NCBI GenBank assembly: GCA_038049695.1
Contig: CP142453.1
Coordinates: 114,220,001 to 114,284,000 of the forward strand
Direction: 5' to 3'
DNA: 64,000 bases
Source: Cinnamomum chago
Taxonomy: Eukaryota; Streptophyta; Magnoliopsida; Laurales; Lauraceae
A program made the translations under genes and the position numbers. The notes beneath the pieces were generated by a model, which worked only from the letters and a program-made list of their open reading frames with translations, was not told the DNA's origin and made no database searches. Of the stretch, positions 1 to 10,984 are shown piece by piece. Numbering within the stretch: position 1 is the stretch's first letter; each line of letters starts with the position of its first letter.

Positions 1-530
1 GACTGGAACTGTTGTTGCTGGGTAATATAAAGTAAAGAAGAAATATCTTATCAGTTATCAATCAGAGGTATTGTAAGCAAAAGCTCTTTAAAAAACGTAA
101 TGGAGGCATCCATAGAAGAAGTAGAAGACGAAATATACAGACTATGTTGGAGGGTTTTTTTTTTTCTTCTTTCCAATTTTGTATCTTTCTACTTTGTGTA
201 TAAGGAGTATGGGTGGTTTGTTGTGAAATTTGTGGAGTTAGGATATGCAAAGAGAATTTCCGCTTTTTTGGCCGGTGTTGAAACTTGGTTTCTTCGATGA
301 TTTATATGAATGTGCTCTGCTCTCCTCATGCAGTACTTCTCTCGTTTTTTTCTTTATACAAGATGGAAGTTCCATTTGTCTGTCAAATAGCTTCCAAAAG
401 GAAGCAAGGAGACAAGAGAGATGGAAACCCAACCCATCACCCTGATGAATTAATTCACAGTAACATCATCGTTCCATCCGATTCGAACTAACTTGCTCTG
501 TATTTATTAAGTTGGCCCAACAGATGATAT
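1..530. other. Non-coding, nothing recognised
   Basis: AT-rich sequence with short chance open frames only. No splice-bounded exon, terminal repeat or known element could be supported here. It leads into the exon-like block on the minus strand that begins near 508. Confidence 0.6.
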
Positions 531-704
531 TAGACGACGATCTGTTCGACTAGCTTTCCCTGCAACAGATCTCTGTAATACTGTAAGTCCACCGTGGGCC
601 TCATGACTCTGGAAATACTTTTCAGGTGGAGCCCAGTCCTCAATAATCCATCTCGTGGAACCCGCCGGTGTCTCCACGCGGGTGCACTCTTGGCTACCTG
701 CCAA
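507..704 (-). CDS. Possible terminal exon of an unrecognised minus-strand gene
   Basis: Read on the minus strand, a T-rich tract ending in GGCAG lies immediately before position 704, which looks like a 3' splice site. The frame then stays open for about 65 codons to a stop at 507-509, giving a peptide with balanced composition (it contains RWIIEDWAPPEKYF). Base composition is more GC-rich than the flanks. I do not recognise the peptide and found no partner exon upstream (beyond 716), so this could be a decayed exon or chance. Confidence 0.25.
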   Translation of the reverse strand: MAGSQECTRVETPAGSTRWIIEDWAPPEKYFQSHEAHGGLTVLQRSVAGKASRTDRRLISSVGPT

Positions 705-1208
705 AAAAAAAAAATTAGCGTTCTTTTTATTTTGAGCGATGAGTAGTTTTTTTGGGATTCAAACTCACAAAGTTGTTCTAATATATAATTTCCCGACCTG
801 GTAGAGGTTTTCATCCCTCCACTCTCCTCTAGAGTTTGTATCACGTTAGGTTGTGTAGGAGAGTCGCTTAGCAAATTCATAATATGTTGTTGCGGGGATG
901 GTCATTATGAGGTGGATTTGCAGCAAATTGCAGGCATCTGTTGTGAGGGGATCTGGACAGGACTGGACTGCTTATGAAGTGTGGTTTTGTTGTTGTGATG
1001 GGCAAATTGTGAAATTTAACTGTCGAGATTTGGTCTTGTCATGTGCCGGTAGAAGGCCGGTTGATGGAACTTGCCAAAAGCAAACACCGGTTTGTTTTTC
1101 ATCTAGCTGCTAATGCCACATCACATCCCTTCTCTCTCTGTACACCAAAAATAAGTAATTAGATTTTCAAAATTTCTCTCTACACACCCCTATCTTTTCC
1201 AAAATATC
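705..1208. other. Non-coding, nothing recognised
   Basis: No exon, RNA gene or element termini could be supported. It ends where a dispersed non-coding repeat begins. Confidence 0.5.
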
Positions 1209-2206
1209 TAAGGGCTTGTTTGACAAATCTTATCTTTACGAAACAGATCTGTATGATATAAGTCTATTTCAAATGGAGCGGTTTGAAATTGATGTTTTAC
1301 AAATAGACTGTTTGGTAAGACATAGATATTTTAAAAATAGACTGTTTGGTAAGACACAAGTAAAAATAGATCTAATGGTCTGGGCATTTTGTAAATATAT
1401 CAAGATCTGTGATCATCCAACGGTTGGAATTTTATCTCAAACACGTATTCCACATTTTAATTACTATGGCGGTTTGGATCTTCATTTTGGTTGGGATTTT
1501 GCATTTAGGGGCCATGATTTTAAAAAAAAGTATATATAAATGTCTGTCGTTTTTTGTAAATATCTCAAAATCTATGATAATCCAATGGCTAAAATTTGGA
1601 TCCTTAATCGTGAATGATCTTTTGAATATATCCAATGGATTGGATCATGATTTATGGTGCCTGAATTTAAAAAAAAAAAAAAAAACCACACTGCTGTATA
1701 CAACTTCAAGACTCAATCACTAAGGCATGGAACATCAATGGTCAAAAACGTTTTTGTAAATATCTCAAGATCCACTTTGAATTAGAGGCTCAATTTTTTG
1801 CCCATAGCCGTTTTTGGCCCTCCAAAGAGAACCAACGGATCCGATCGTGATTATGGGGCCCACAATGTCCAGAATATTAGAACAAATGGCTCACGATTTT
1901 TTGCAAATATCTCGAGATCCGAGATAGATCAACGGTTCAAATTTTGACACATGGCCGTGTTTGACCTTCTTCATATATCTAGCGGTCCGGATCATGACTT
2001 TGGGTCTCATAAATTAAAAAAAAATCAAAAAACGGACTGCCCCATGAGAACGTCCAACTCACTGTAGCCATTAGAGTCTATCCGCTTCAGACAGAATGCA
2101 CTTATTCAATTCTGCTGCTTTTGCTGGCTTCTTGAAATGGAGGCAAATAATCTAAACTCCATTTCAAATGGACTTTGCACTTTGAGTTACCAAACACTCT
2201 TAAAAC
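1209..2206 (+). mobile_element. Non-coding dispersed element, ~1 kb (copy 1)
   Basis: It starts GGGCTTGTTTGACAAATC and ends in a TTACCAAACACTC block, so the ends are loosely inverted (TGTTTGG/CCAAACA). Inside are several diverged copies of a module around AAATATCTCAAGATC followed by 'gatcatccaacggtt'-like sequence. The outer ends match, in reverse complement, those of the element at about 33405-34556. It codes for nothing. The ends recall PIF/Harbinger or other TIR MITEs, but no clean target duplication was found, so the superfamily is open. Confidence 0.5.
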
Positions 2207-2576
2207 AGTTACAAACAGTTTTAAGACAAGTAGAGGCAATAATAAGAGATGTCAAACGCCACCTAAGTTTCTCCGAAATCCACTGCTTCCTCACGAGCCT
2301 CAACGGCCGTGATGTCCGTTTTGGTAATTTCATACGTGTGCTCAAAGAATCTTGGGGTGGCATGAGCAGCTCTCTTTTCATCACTGGCTTTTATTAGCCC
2401 ACATCATCTGCCCCAACTATTGTAGGGCCTACATATAGATCATTATAACAATTCAAGATGAATATCATCCCTTCTAAATGGTGAATATCATCCCCTCTAA
2501 CTAACCATTTGCGCTCAAGTTTTTGTTCAAAAGGAGTGGATCCCAAGTTTGATCGAGAGACTCCTCTTAAACGGTC
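2207..2576. other. Non-coding, nothing recognised
   Basis: Plain non-coding sequence between two transposon relics; no feature supported. Confidence 0.5.
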
Positions 2577-2584
2577 AGGATGAT

Positions 2585-3152
2585 CAGGGCCGGCCCTGAG
2601 CAAGGGATGTAACTGCCCTTACCCCCGGCCCATTTTTCAGGGGGGCCCAAAATCCCTTCTACCTTTTTTTTTTCAATCATTTGGTGGGGGCAGGGCTCAT
2701 CCAATGGATTCCATCGTCCTGAGCATCAATAGACCTATCATCAAATCATCTGAGAGTGCTTATTGCATCACTTATTTGAGCATCCATCAGTAGGGCCCGC
2801 CAATGATATTTTATATTTGATGGCTGAAATTTTAGGAGAATCTGGTCTAGCATTGGGATGATTTGGTGTTTTTTTTTTTGAAATAGATCATCAAGCCTTC
2901 AGCCATTCACCCGTTCTTCTCATCTGTTAGTGGGGTCCACCAACGATTTTTTATTTCCCATATATGATGCTTAAATTCTGGTCTAAGTTTTCTTTCTTCT
3001 CTTTTTTTCAAATAGTTATACTTGAGCATCATCAACCCATTGCCAATTTTTCACATCAGTGGAGCCCACCAATGATATTATCATATATGATAGTTGAAGA
3101 TGCTTAACTTTTACTCTTGCCTTGGGTCCTGAAAAATTCAGAACCGGCCATA
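2585..3152. mobile_element. Non-autonomous hAT-type element, 568 bp
   Basis: The left end reads CAGGGCCGGCCCTGAG; the right end, reverse-complemented, reads TATGGCCGGTTCTGA. Flanks AGGATGAT (2577-2584) and AAGATGAT (3153-3160) match at 7 of 8 bases, as expected for an old 8 bp hAT target duplication. The interior is non-coding and carries three diverged ~128 bp direct repeats, each with a 'gtggggtccaccaatgat'-like core near 2790, 2920 and 3055. No transposase is present, so it would have moved in trans. Confidence 0.7.
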
Positions 3153-3160
3153 AAGATGAT

Positions 3161-3760
3161 ATATACATGGGTCTCTACATGGACCACAATAGGGTTCAAG
3201 AAAATTGTTACAGAAAGGTGGAGGAGAGGATACGGACTCCAGTTTTCCTGCTTCCCCAGATCTTGAAGTCACGCGTACTAGTCACGGCGTACTAGCGGAG
3301 AAGGTCAAATAACTTGCATCACTTTTAGAAAGCAACCATGCTACTTGGCTCGACCTGGGGACAGGACTCTGCCCGGTCCCCAGGGTCGGGCCAAGAGGAC
3401 TTTCCCTTTAAAAAGAGCCCTGCTATACGGTCCGACTGGGGGACCGCAGCCGGGCCATTTAGACTTTTGCCTTTTAGAAATGGCCTTTATTTTAATAAGG
3501 TAGCTAAAAACAGTATACGATTGTGCACTGTTCTGTAATAGTGCTAATTCAGTCTTTGGGAAAGAAAATTTTGCAGAAAGTTTATTAGAAAAAATCTCCA
3601 ATTATTACGTGTTATAAATTTGGGTTTTTTTTTTAGTGCAGTTGTTCTAAGATTTGACATTTGTTCCCCAAATATTGACTTCCAATTATTTTCTGCGCCT
3701 TAGTATATGGCACGGTTTTCCTTTCTTGCAGAAAATGAACTAGCAACACCCCGTGCTACG
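3161..3760. other. Non-coding, nothing recognised
   Basis: Contains a GC-rich patch around 3345-3460 with opposing GGGGAC/GTCCCC words but no supported gene or element end. The ~230 bp tandem array starts at its right side. Confidence 0.45.
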
Positions 3761-5520
3761 TGTGATCCACCTTGATTTTCTTACGTTAATACCGGAACTT
3801 AAGTGGACCACCCGATGACCCATCTGATTCGTGGATCCAAAGAAGAATCCATTGGAAACCCAATAAGCGGTGGACCCGTGCGAGGTGGACTATGTTTGAC
3901 CCACCATCCAACATCTTATCAGAGAGAGTGAGAGTACGTGTTTTAGGAAGCAGTTAAGAAGCATGCAAATTTTTTTTTAAGTTTCAGTCATTGTTTGGTC
4001 CATTCAGTTTCTTGCGTTGATACCGGGACCCAGGTGGGCCACCAGATGACCCATCAAATCCGTGGCTTCGAAGGAGGACCCACCGGAGACCTATTATGTG
4101 GTGAACCCATGCGAGTTGGACCCTGTTTGGTCCACCATCTATCGTCTGATCAAAAAGAGGGAGATGACTTATTTTAGGAAGGCAGGAATTTTTTTTTTTA
4201 AGTTTCAGTCATTGTTTGGGCCATACAGCTGTTCCGCTTGATTTTTTTTTCGTTGATACTGAGACCTAGGTGGGCCACCCGATAACCCATCCGATCTGTA
4301 GATCCGAAGAAGGACCCATCGGCGACCCATTAGGTCGTGGACCCGTGCAGGGTGGGCCTTTTTTGTCCCACCATCCAGCGTCTAATCAGAGAGAGAGAGA
4401 GAGTACATGTTTTAGGAAGTAATTAAGAAGCGTCATTCAGTTTCTTGCGTTGATACCGGGACCCAGGTGGGCTACCGGATGACCCATCTAATCCATGGAT
4501 CGGAAGGAGGACACACCAGAGACCCATTAAGTGGGGGACCCATGTGAGGTGGGCCAAACAACGTCTAATCAAAGAGAGGGAGATGAAGTATTTTAGAAAC
4601 CAGTTGAGAAGTTGGAATTTTTTTTTTAAGTTTTAGACATTGTTCGGGTCATTCAGTTTTACCCGATGACACATCCGATACGTGGATTCAAAGGAGGACC
4701 CACTGGCGACCCAATAGGTGGTGGACCCGTGCGAGGTGGGCCCTATTTGGCCCACCATCCAGTGTCTGATCAGAGAGAATGAGAGGAAGTGTTTTAGGAA
4801 ACAATTAAGAATTGAGAATTTGTTCTTGTTTTTGTTTTTTGTTTTTTTAGTTTCAATCATTGTTTGAGTCATTCAGTTTCTTGCGTTGATACCGTGACCC
4901 AGTTGGGCCACTTGATGACCCATCTGATCCGTGGATCCGAAGGATGACCCATGGGCGACCTAGTAGGTAGTGGACCCGTGCAAGGTGGGCCCCGTTTGGC
5001 CCACCATCCAACGTCTGATCAAAAAAAGGGAGAGTATTTGTTTTAGGAAATAGTTAAGAAGCGGGAATTTTTTTTTAAGTTTCACAGTCATTATTTTGGT
5101 CATTCATTTTCTTGCGGTGATACCGGGACTCGGGTGGGCCACCCGATGATCCATCCGATCTGTGGATTTGAAGAATGACCCACCAGAGACCCATTATGTG
5201 ATGGACCCGTGCGATGTGGGCCCTATTTGGCCTACCATCCTGCGTATGATCAAAAAGAGGTAGAGTATGTGTTTTAGGAAACAGTTAAGAATTGAGATTT
5301 TTTTTTTTTTTTTTTTTTTTTTTAAGTTTCAGTCATTTTTTAGGCCATTCAGCTTCTTGCGTTGATACCGAGACCCAGGTGGGTCACCTGATGACCGATC
5401 GATCCGTAGATCCGAAAGAGGACCCATGTGCAACCTAGTAGATGGTGGATGGTGGACCCGTGCAAGGTGGGCCCTGTTTGGCCCACCATCCAACGTCTGA
5501 TTAGAGAAAGGGGAAAGGGA
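3760..5520. repeat. Satellite-like tandem array, about 8 units of ~230 bp
   Basis: A unit recurs that begins near 'cttgcgttgataccgggacc', continues through 'gatgacccatccgatccgtgg', 'ggacccgtgcgaggtgggcc' and 'ttggcccaccatccaacg', then a GA-rich stretch, 'gttttaggaa', a T-run and 'agtttcagtcattg'. Landmarks fall near 3781, 4013, 4250, 4447, about 4655 (start of unit deleted), 4882, 5113 and 5357, spaced 197-244 bp. Units differ by many substitutions and by T-run length, so the array is not fresh. No coding potential is conserved across units. Confidence 0.85.
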
Positions 5521-5639
5521 AAATACAAAGTTACGTAGAGGTTTTTTTTTTTTTTGAGGAAGTTATGTGGGTCAGTCAGTGAGAGTGGAGAGAAAGATGA
5601 GATACTGACCCCTGGAGGCTGGAGCCTGGAGCCATGTGG

Positions 5640-6315
5640 TTAAACTTTATTTTCTTTTCATCGTATCTACTTGCTTTACAAAATCATTTTCTACCTCTAG
5701 TTCATCCGTCTCAATCATCACAAGAGGTTTGTGGGCCCTATCTCATCTTTGAAAAAGTAGAAAAATGCCTTTTGTTTTTCCTATGGATGAAAATTAAAAG
5801 TCACTTGACAAGAATTAGATACTTGCTTATCTTGTGAAATCTAATAGGAGGAATACGAACGTATTTGCATTTTACTCAAATTCAGAACTTTATTTTCTTT
5901 GCATCATATTTGCTTGCTTTACAAAATCATTTTCTACCGTCTAGTTCATCCATCTCAATCATCACAAGAGGTTTGTGGACCTATCTCATCTTTGAAAAAA
6001 AATAGAAAAATGCATTTTTCATTTGATTTAGAAAAACTCTCCTTTTGTACTTGACAAGAATTAGATACTTGCATATCTTGTGAAATCTAATAGGTGGAAT
6101 ACGCACGTATTTACATTTTTCTCAAATTCAAAACTTTATTTTCTTTGCATCGTATTTGCTTGCTTTACAAAATCATTTTCTATCGTCTAGTTCATCCATC
6201 TCAATCATCACAAGAGGTTCGTGGACTCTATCTCATCTTTCAAAAAAATAAAAAATAAATGTTTTTATTTGATTTAAGAAAAACTCTCCTTCTGATTTTC
6301 CTATCGATGAAAATT
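5640..6315. repeat. Three tandem units of ~244 bp
   Basis: The block 'aactttattttctttgcatc', with 'gcttgctttacaaaatcatt' and 'ctcaatcatcacaagaggtt', recurs at about 5642, 5886 and 6130. Spacing is 244 bp both times, and later parts of the unit (attagatacttgcatatcttgtgaaa) also repeat. It is unrelated to the ~230 bp array just upstream. Non-coding. Confidence 0.85.
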
Positions 6316-6760
6316 GAAAATCACATAACAAGAATTAGATCCTTACATAAATTACATATCTTGAAAAATCCAATGGGAGAAATGAAGTTTATGACCACAG
6401 CCAAAAATCATTTTCATAGCACCAGCCATGTTTCTTTTCTTCGGTATAAAGCAATAAGGTTTAACTTCTACAATTGAGTGGCAAACTTCGGCATGTCCTC
6501 AGGATATTGTACAGTTTCAAAGTACAACATTTTTGCAGTGCCCTTTCTTGTTACAAGCAACTTCCTTAAAAATATTTAAAATTTTAAATGTCAGGATTTA
6601 GAGCAGCCGTGCCCAAGGTCAAAATCCCTTTCTAATTTATATGACTTGTTTGCAAGGTAAAATGGAACACCTGACCAAATAATTTAATTTTTATAGCTTC
6701 ATCCATGTCTTGCACCGGATTCACAAGGTCATAGGTCCTATAGTTGTCGCACGGAATCGG
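6316..6760. other. Non-coding, nothing recognised
   Basis: No gene or element boundary could be supported here. Confidence 0.5.
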
Positions 6761-6761
6761 C

Positions 6762-6933
6762 TTTTTTTTTTTTTGCTATGGGAGGGTCTAAATTCTTTCG
6801 ACTGGACTAATTCTTTCATGCCCGGAAGGGAGCCGAGTAAACTCCCTTGTAGCCCCAGTGTGGTAGTGCAGTTTCGAACCTACAACCTCCGGGTGCAAAC
6901 CGTGATCTTAGGCTAACTGAGTCACCCCTTGGA
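6762..6933 (-). mobile_element. tRNA-derived SINE (Ala/Thr-type head)
   Basis: Read on the minus strand it begins near CCAAGGGGTGACTCAGTTAG, which contains an A-box-like element. It has a B box GGTTCGAAACTGC (complement of 6868-6880), then the body GGGGCTACAAGGGAG, 'attagtccagtcgaaag' and 'agaccctcccatagc', and ends in an A-tail (T-run at 6762-6773). The body matches the SINEs at 32517 and 50950. No target duplication was found, so it is probably old. Confidence 0.75.
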
Positions 6934-8807
6934 GTTAATTAGATATTAACCAAGCTGAAGAAGAAAATGATGTGATCACGGCAAGAAGAGGAGACTTAAG
7001 AATTAAATACGTCGTTGAAATTCAAATCTTGCGTATGCAAGTAAGGGCTCTTTGATATAGCAATACGAGTCAAGGTCTGTAGAATTAGAACATCAACATA
7101 ATGCAAATGCAAGCTAACTAAATATTGCAATACAAAGGCCGTAGTTGGCTCAGGATCTGGATCTTCAGGTTATAACACACCTGATTCAAATACCTCTTAA
7201 TGATCTATAAAGTAGTTTTGTACATGGATTAGGATAGCAATTTCTTTTAACTACTCGGCGCTTATTTCTTCTTTTTATTCCAAAACCTCAAAAATATTTT
7301 ATGCAGGGATCCAAAAAATTAGATTGTATTTTCTGTATTGGGGGCAGGGTTTAGAAACTGGGCTGGTATTTGAACTGGGTCTGGGTCGGGTCGGGTCGAG
7401 TCGAGTAGCATAAATCGTTTTTCTTATCATTTTTTTTCCTGGCAGGCAATAGATTTGACCAGGATTTCACCATAAAATAAATATTTAGATGACGTTTAGT
7501 TTAGGCTTGAAATCTTACCTCTTGTTGTTGAGATCCAAAGACTATCCCTCAACCTTCTTCTACCCCAACCACTCCAAAGGGGGTTTCTTGTTCATAGGAA
7601 TGGTGTTTAGGTCAGTAGGATCTTCACGAATAGGAAGAAAGAGTGAAGGAAATGTTGAAGTCTTAACCAAAATCCTCTTTGGAAATGCGGAAGAAACTAC
7701 CTTCTCACTAGTTTCTTTACTGGAATTCCTGTATTGGGAATTTCTGAATTCCTAGATATAGTGGAGTCCTTGAATGTTTCTTTGCACTAGACCATGTAGA
7801 AATTCTAATAAAATAGGGTTGTAATTTCAAAATTCTACAAGGAGATTTGAGTTCTTTTAGGTGGCTGAGATTTTGAAACTTTTGTGAAGAAACGTAGCAT
7901 TGGCAAATGTGAGGGGACAACCCATCCTTGGCTAACAAATAGGCCTTTAAATTGGTCCATTATCAAAATTCCCAAATCCATGATCATCATCCACTCTCAC
8001 TAGGCTATGAATCCTTGAATTCAATACGAAGTGGACAGATAAGGCCCTGAAGTTCAAGCTTTACCTGTTTCCAGACTTTTTTTTTTATCCATGTTATGTT
8101 TGGCCATTGGCTTAGGCCGTATAACTAGCTAATTTGAACTGTCTATTTTGCGTAGAGGCGTTATCATCCTTTATTTCAATGATCTTAACAGCAGAAGCAG
8201 CATGTCAAAAATAACAAAATATGGAACTGTAATGCTGGTTCCAGTTAAGAAAAGAAAATTTGATGTGCATAAGAACTGTCAAAGAACTTAGGCCAAAATC
8301 CTAAACAAAAAAATTAGATCGATTTAAGACTGACCCTTCTGACATTTTTTTAAAATAAAGCTCAATTTCAAGCTACATAAGATGTTAATTTAATGGTCTA
8401 CTGTTTCATTTTGGATGCCATATTCATATGATAAGATCATTATCATTTCAATAGTGACCAGTAACAGTACCATTGTTGAGAATTAAGCCCATACAAATGA
8501 GCAATCAGACGAAGTTGACATGGAAGTTAGTCTGAAAATCATTTTTGGGACCCTTCCTATGGTTGGAATGGGCTGGAAGCATTGACGATCATGCTAGGGT
8601 CAGGTTTCTTCATTCTTGTGAGCATGGATGTCGCTAAGGAGAGGATGGCCCTTATATCTACATCTGTATCTTTCTCTATGTATACGAAGTAAAATGACAA
8701 GTTGTACAACATAACTACAGCTCATGTGAAGCCACCCAAATTGCCACCGTACTCATTTGACTCTCATATGGAGCATATCCTAATCTGGTCTAACTGAAGT
8801 TTTATCC
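6934..8807. other. Non-coding, nothing recognised
   Basis: About 1.9 kb without a supportable gene. It includes a pentamer-rich patch (gggtcgggtcgggtcgag) near 7385 and a short open frame at 7489-7755 that has no splice context or recognisable motif. Confidence 0.45.
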
Positions 8808-9245
8808 CTTTTTTTTTTTTTTCTCTTTTGGGCAAGGGAAGATCTAATAATCAAACAAAAAACCACAAGCAACCCTCCCAAAAACCGTCCAAAGAAATTA
8901 ACCCAATTGATAGGGTCTATAGCCCACAAAAAGTTGATAGATGCTCGACCCCATTTGTCAAGATGGTGGGCTACCATATTAAGTTTTCTAGAAATGCAAA
9001 AAGCTTTTATGGACAAAAAAAATAAAATAATTTGCACGTCTAGATATCTCTAATGACAGTCTTGATCCTCCAATTAAAAACTCCTCTAAAAGCTTTCACA
9101 ACTTCGAAAGCTTCCTTATACGAAATAATTCTCTAAAGTCCACATTCTCTTACTGCCTTTAGCGCGAAAAGAGCCAACGTCATTTCATCCTCGTTAGCGA
9201 AAAAGGTTTTAGGTCTTTTGGCAGCTCATTCAGCAACAAGAGAAT
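8808..9245 (-). pseudogene. L1-type LINE relic: RNase H-like domain and A-tail
   Basis: On the minus strand, broken frames between about 9245 and 8900 read like the RNase H-like C-terminus of plant L1 LINEs: an acidic-MTLALFALKAVRECG stretch, then EAFEVVKAFRG, then NWRIKTVIRDI, then NMVAHHLDKWG. The order matches that domain. A T-run at 8809-8822 would be the poly(A) tail of a 5'-truncated insertion. Several stops interrupt it, so it is inactive. The call rests on motif order only. Confidence 0.5.
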
Positions 9246-9660
9246 TATTATGAAGTGGCATGCGAACCCCATTTGTCTCTTGTCCTAGTGTGGGGATCTT
9301 CATCCCATGACTGGCATGCACCGTAGGGGCTGTCACTGGCAATAAGAGTGAGCTAAATAACTTACCAGATTACTACTGTGTGTATAATGAGATGGATTCT
9401 CAAATACAGATTACTTGTGTGTATAAACTTACATCCTGTGGGGTCAACTTGACAGCTTCAAAGGCAGGAGAGCTAGGAGTGGATCAATTTTGATGGGAAT
9501 TTTAGTAATCATAAATTCAGTTTTCAAGCAAAGAAAAAATCATAAATTCAGTCCAATAATGATCTGAACCTTTAATTTGAGAGCCTCAAAGTTAATATGG
9601 TTCAAAAATTTTGCAATTATAATGCTTGTGTCAAAATTTTGAATAGATTTGATTTTTGTT
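9246..9660. other. Non-coding, nothing recognised
   Basis: No feature supported between the LINE relic and the SINE fragment. Confidence 0.5.
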
Positions 9661-9661
9661 T

Positions 9662-9790
9662 TCTTTTTTTTTTCTTTTTTGGTTAAAGGAAGGTTTTCAA
9701 CCCTTTGCGCCGGACTAATCCTTCTGGGCCCAAAGAGAAGCCAGATAAAACCCATGTAACCCCTATGTAGTAGGACAGTTTTGATTTTTA
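9662..9790 (-). mobile_element. SINE body fragment
   Basis: On the minus strand it carries the shared SINE body: 'cataggggttacatggg', 'tctctttgggcccagaaggattagtccggcgcaaagg' (listed in parts) and 'ttgaaaaccttcc', followed by an A-rich tail (T-rich at 9662-9680). The tRNA-like head is missing or unrecognisable. Confidence 0.55.
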
Positions 9791-9987
9791 TAAACTTAGG
9801 CACGTAAGATTGAATCCTAGGTGAACTTTTTATGTTAATGGATAAGGGGAATAATGTGAGTGGGATTGCAGAGAATATATCTAACATATCATTGTTGTAA
9901 ATATCATTATTGCAAGAGATAGTACTCACTTAATTTCAGATTTTTTGTTTTTTTAATTGGTTTGTTATTGGAAAAATATCATTAAAA

Positions 9988-9996
9988 TAGATTTTA
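9988..9996. repeat. Left 9 bp target-site duplication of the MULE
   Basis: TAGATTTTA directly before the left terminal repeat; the identical word follows the right terminal repeat at 21985-21993. Nine base pairs is the Mutator superfamily signature. Confidence 0.95.
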
Positions 9997-10134
9997 GAGG
10001 AATTTACCAAATAAATCCCTGTAGGTCCCTATACCACTCATGGGGTCCCAAGAAAACCGTATTATCGGATTAGGTCCTCAATGTCTGTATTTATATTTTT
10101 TTTTGTATTTTGGCTTTATGGCCGATATCGGCCG
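9997..10134 (+). repeat. Left MULE terminal inverted repeat
   Basis: It begins GAGGAATTTACCAAATAAAT and ends with the palindrome-containing GGCCGATATCGGCC at 10120-10133. It pairs with 21846-21984 with about 12 mismatches over ~137 positions by my count. Confidence 0.93.
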
Positions 10135-10984
10135 TTATGCGACATCCCTATTTCTCTCGTCCCGAGTGTGTTTTGCTCACAACTCTCATTTATTCCTCTC
10201 CTCGACTTTTGTATGGCGATTTTTTCCCTTTCAGAAACCATGTAAAGAAACTTCTGTGAATCGGTTGTTGGACTTCATTAAAAGGTAGGTTTGTACATTA
10301 AACACACATTTTAATGCACTATCTTCTCTAATGTGACATCGTAACATTGATTTATCTCCATTAATGCATTCTTGTTAACCCAAGATCTCTGTAAAATCCT
10401 CTGTCTTCATTAGAGTACCCGGTCTCTAAACCAGGCTTTCTTTAATGCTTATAGAAGAACTTTCTGTTTGAAGGGTTTGTGGAAAACTCACTTTCATCAA
10501 TAGAGTACCCATTCTCCTTTATTTCATTCTTGTTAACCCTAGAACTGTCGAAAATCCACACTCATCATGAATACCCTAGAACTGTTTGAGAGAGCGTCAT
10601 TTTGAAACATTCTGTGTAGTCGTTTTCAGGGTTCTGTTCAATCCAGCAGCTGGAGCTATAGTGGGTCGTGCATTCCATTTTATTTATGTTTAGTGTGCAT
10701 CAGTAAATCCATAAATGTTATTGTCTAGTTTGTATGTTTGTATATTTTTCTATATTGATCTTGCAAATATGGATACTTCAACGCCAGTATCTCATCCAAT
10801 TGGAGTTGGTTGTCTTGCTGATTGATGAACAATAGGAGAATATGTGGAATACGGTCTGAATACTTTTTGAATAACATCTAGGGACAAATGAAATGGGTCT
10901 AATACCGATCTGTTGTAATTGTCATCCTGAATCTGCCTATATTTTACTGATATCTTCATAATTCTCCTGTGATTTAATGATAGC
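10135..10984. other. MULE 5' non-coding region, transposase upstream sequence
   Basis: Sequence between the left terminal repeat and the transposase start codon. It presumably holds the promoter and leader, but I could not place a TATA box with confidence. Several similar 'gtctctaaacc/cctagaactg' patches recur without forming a clear array. Confidence 0.5.
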
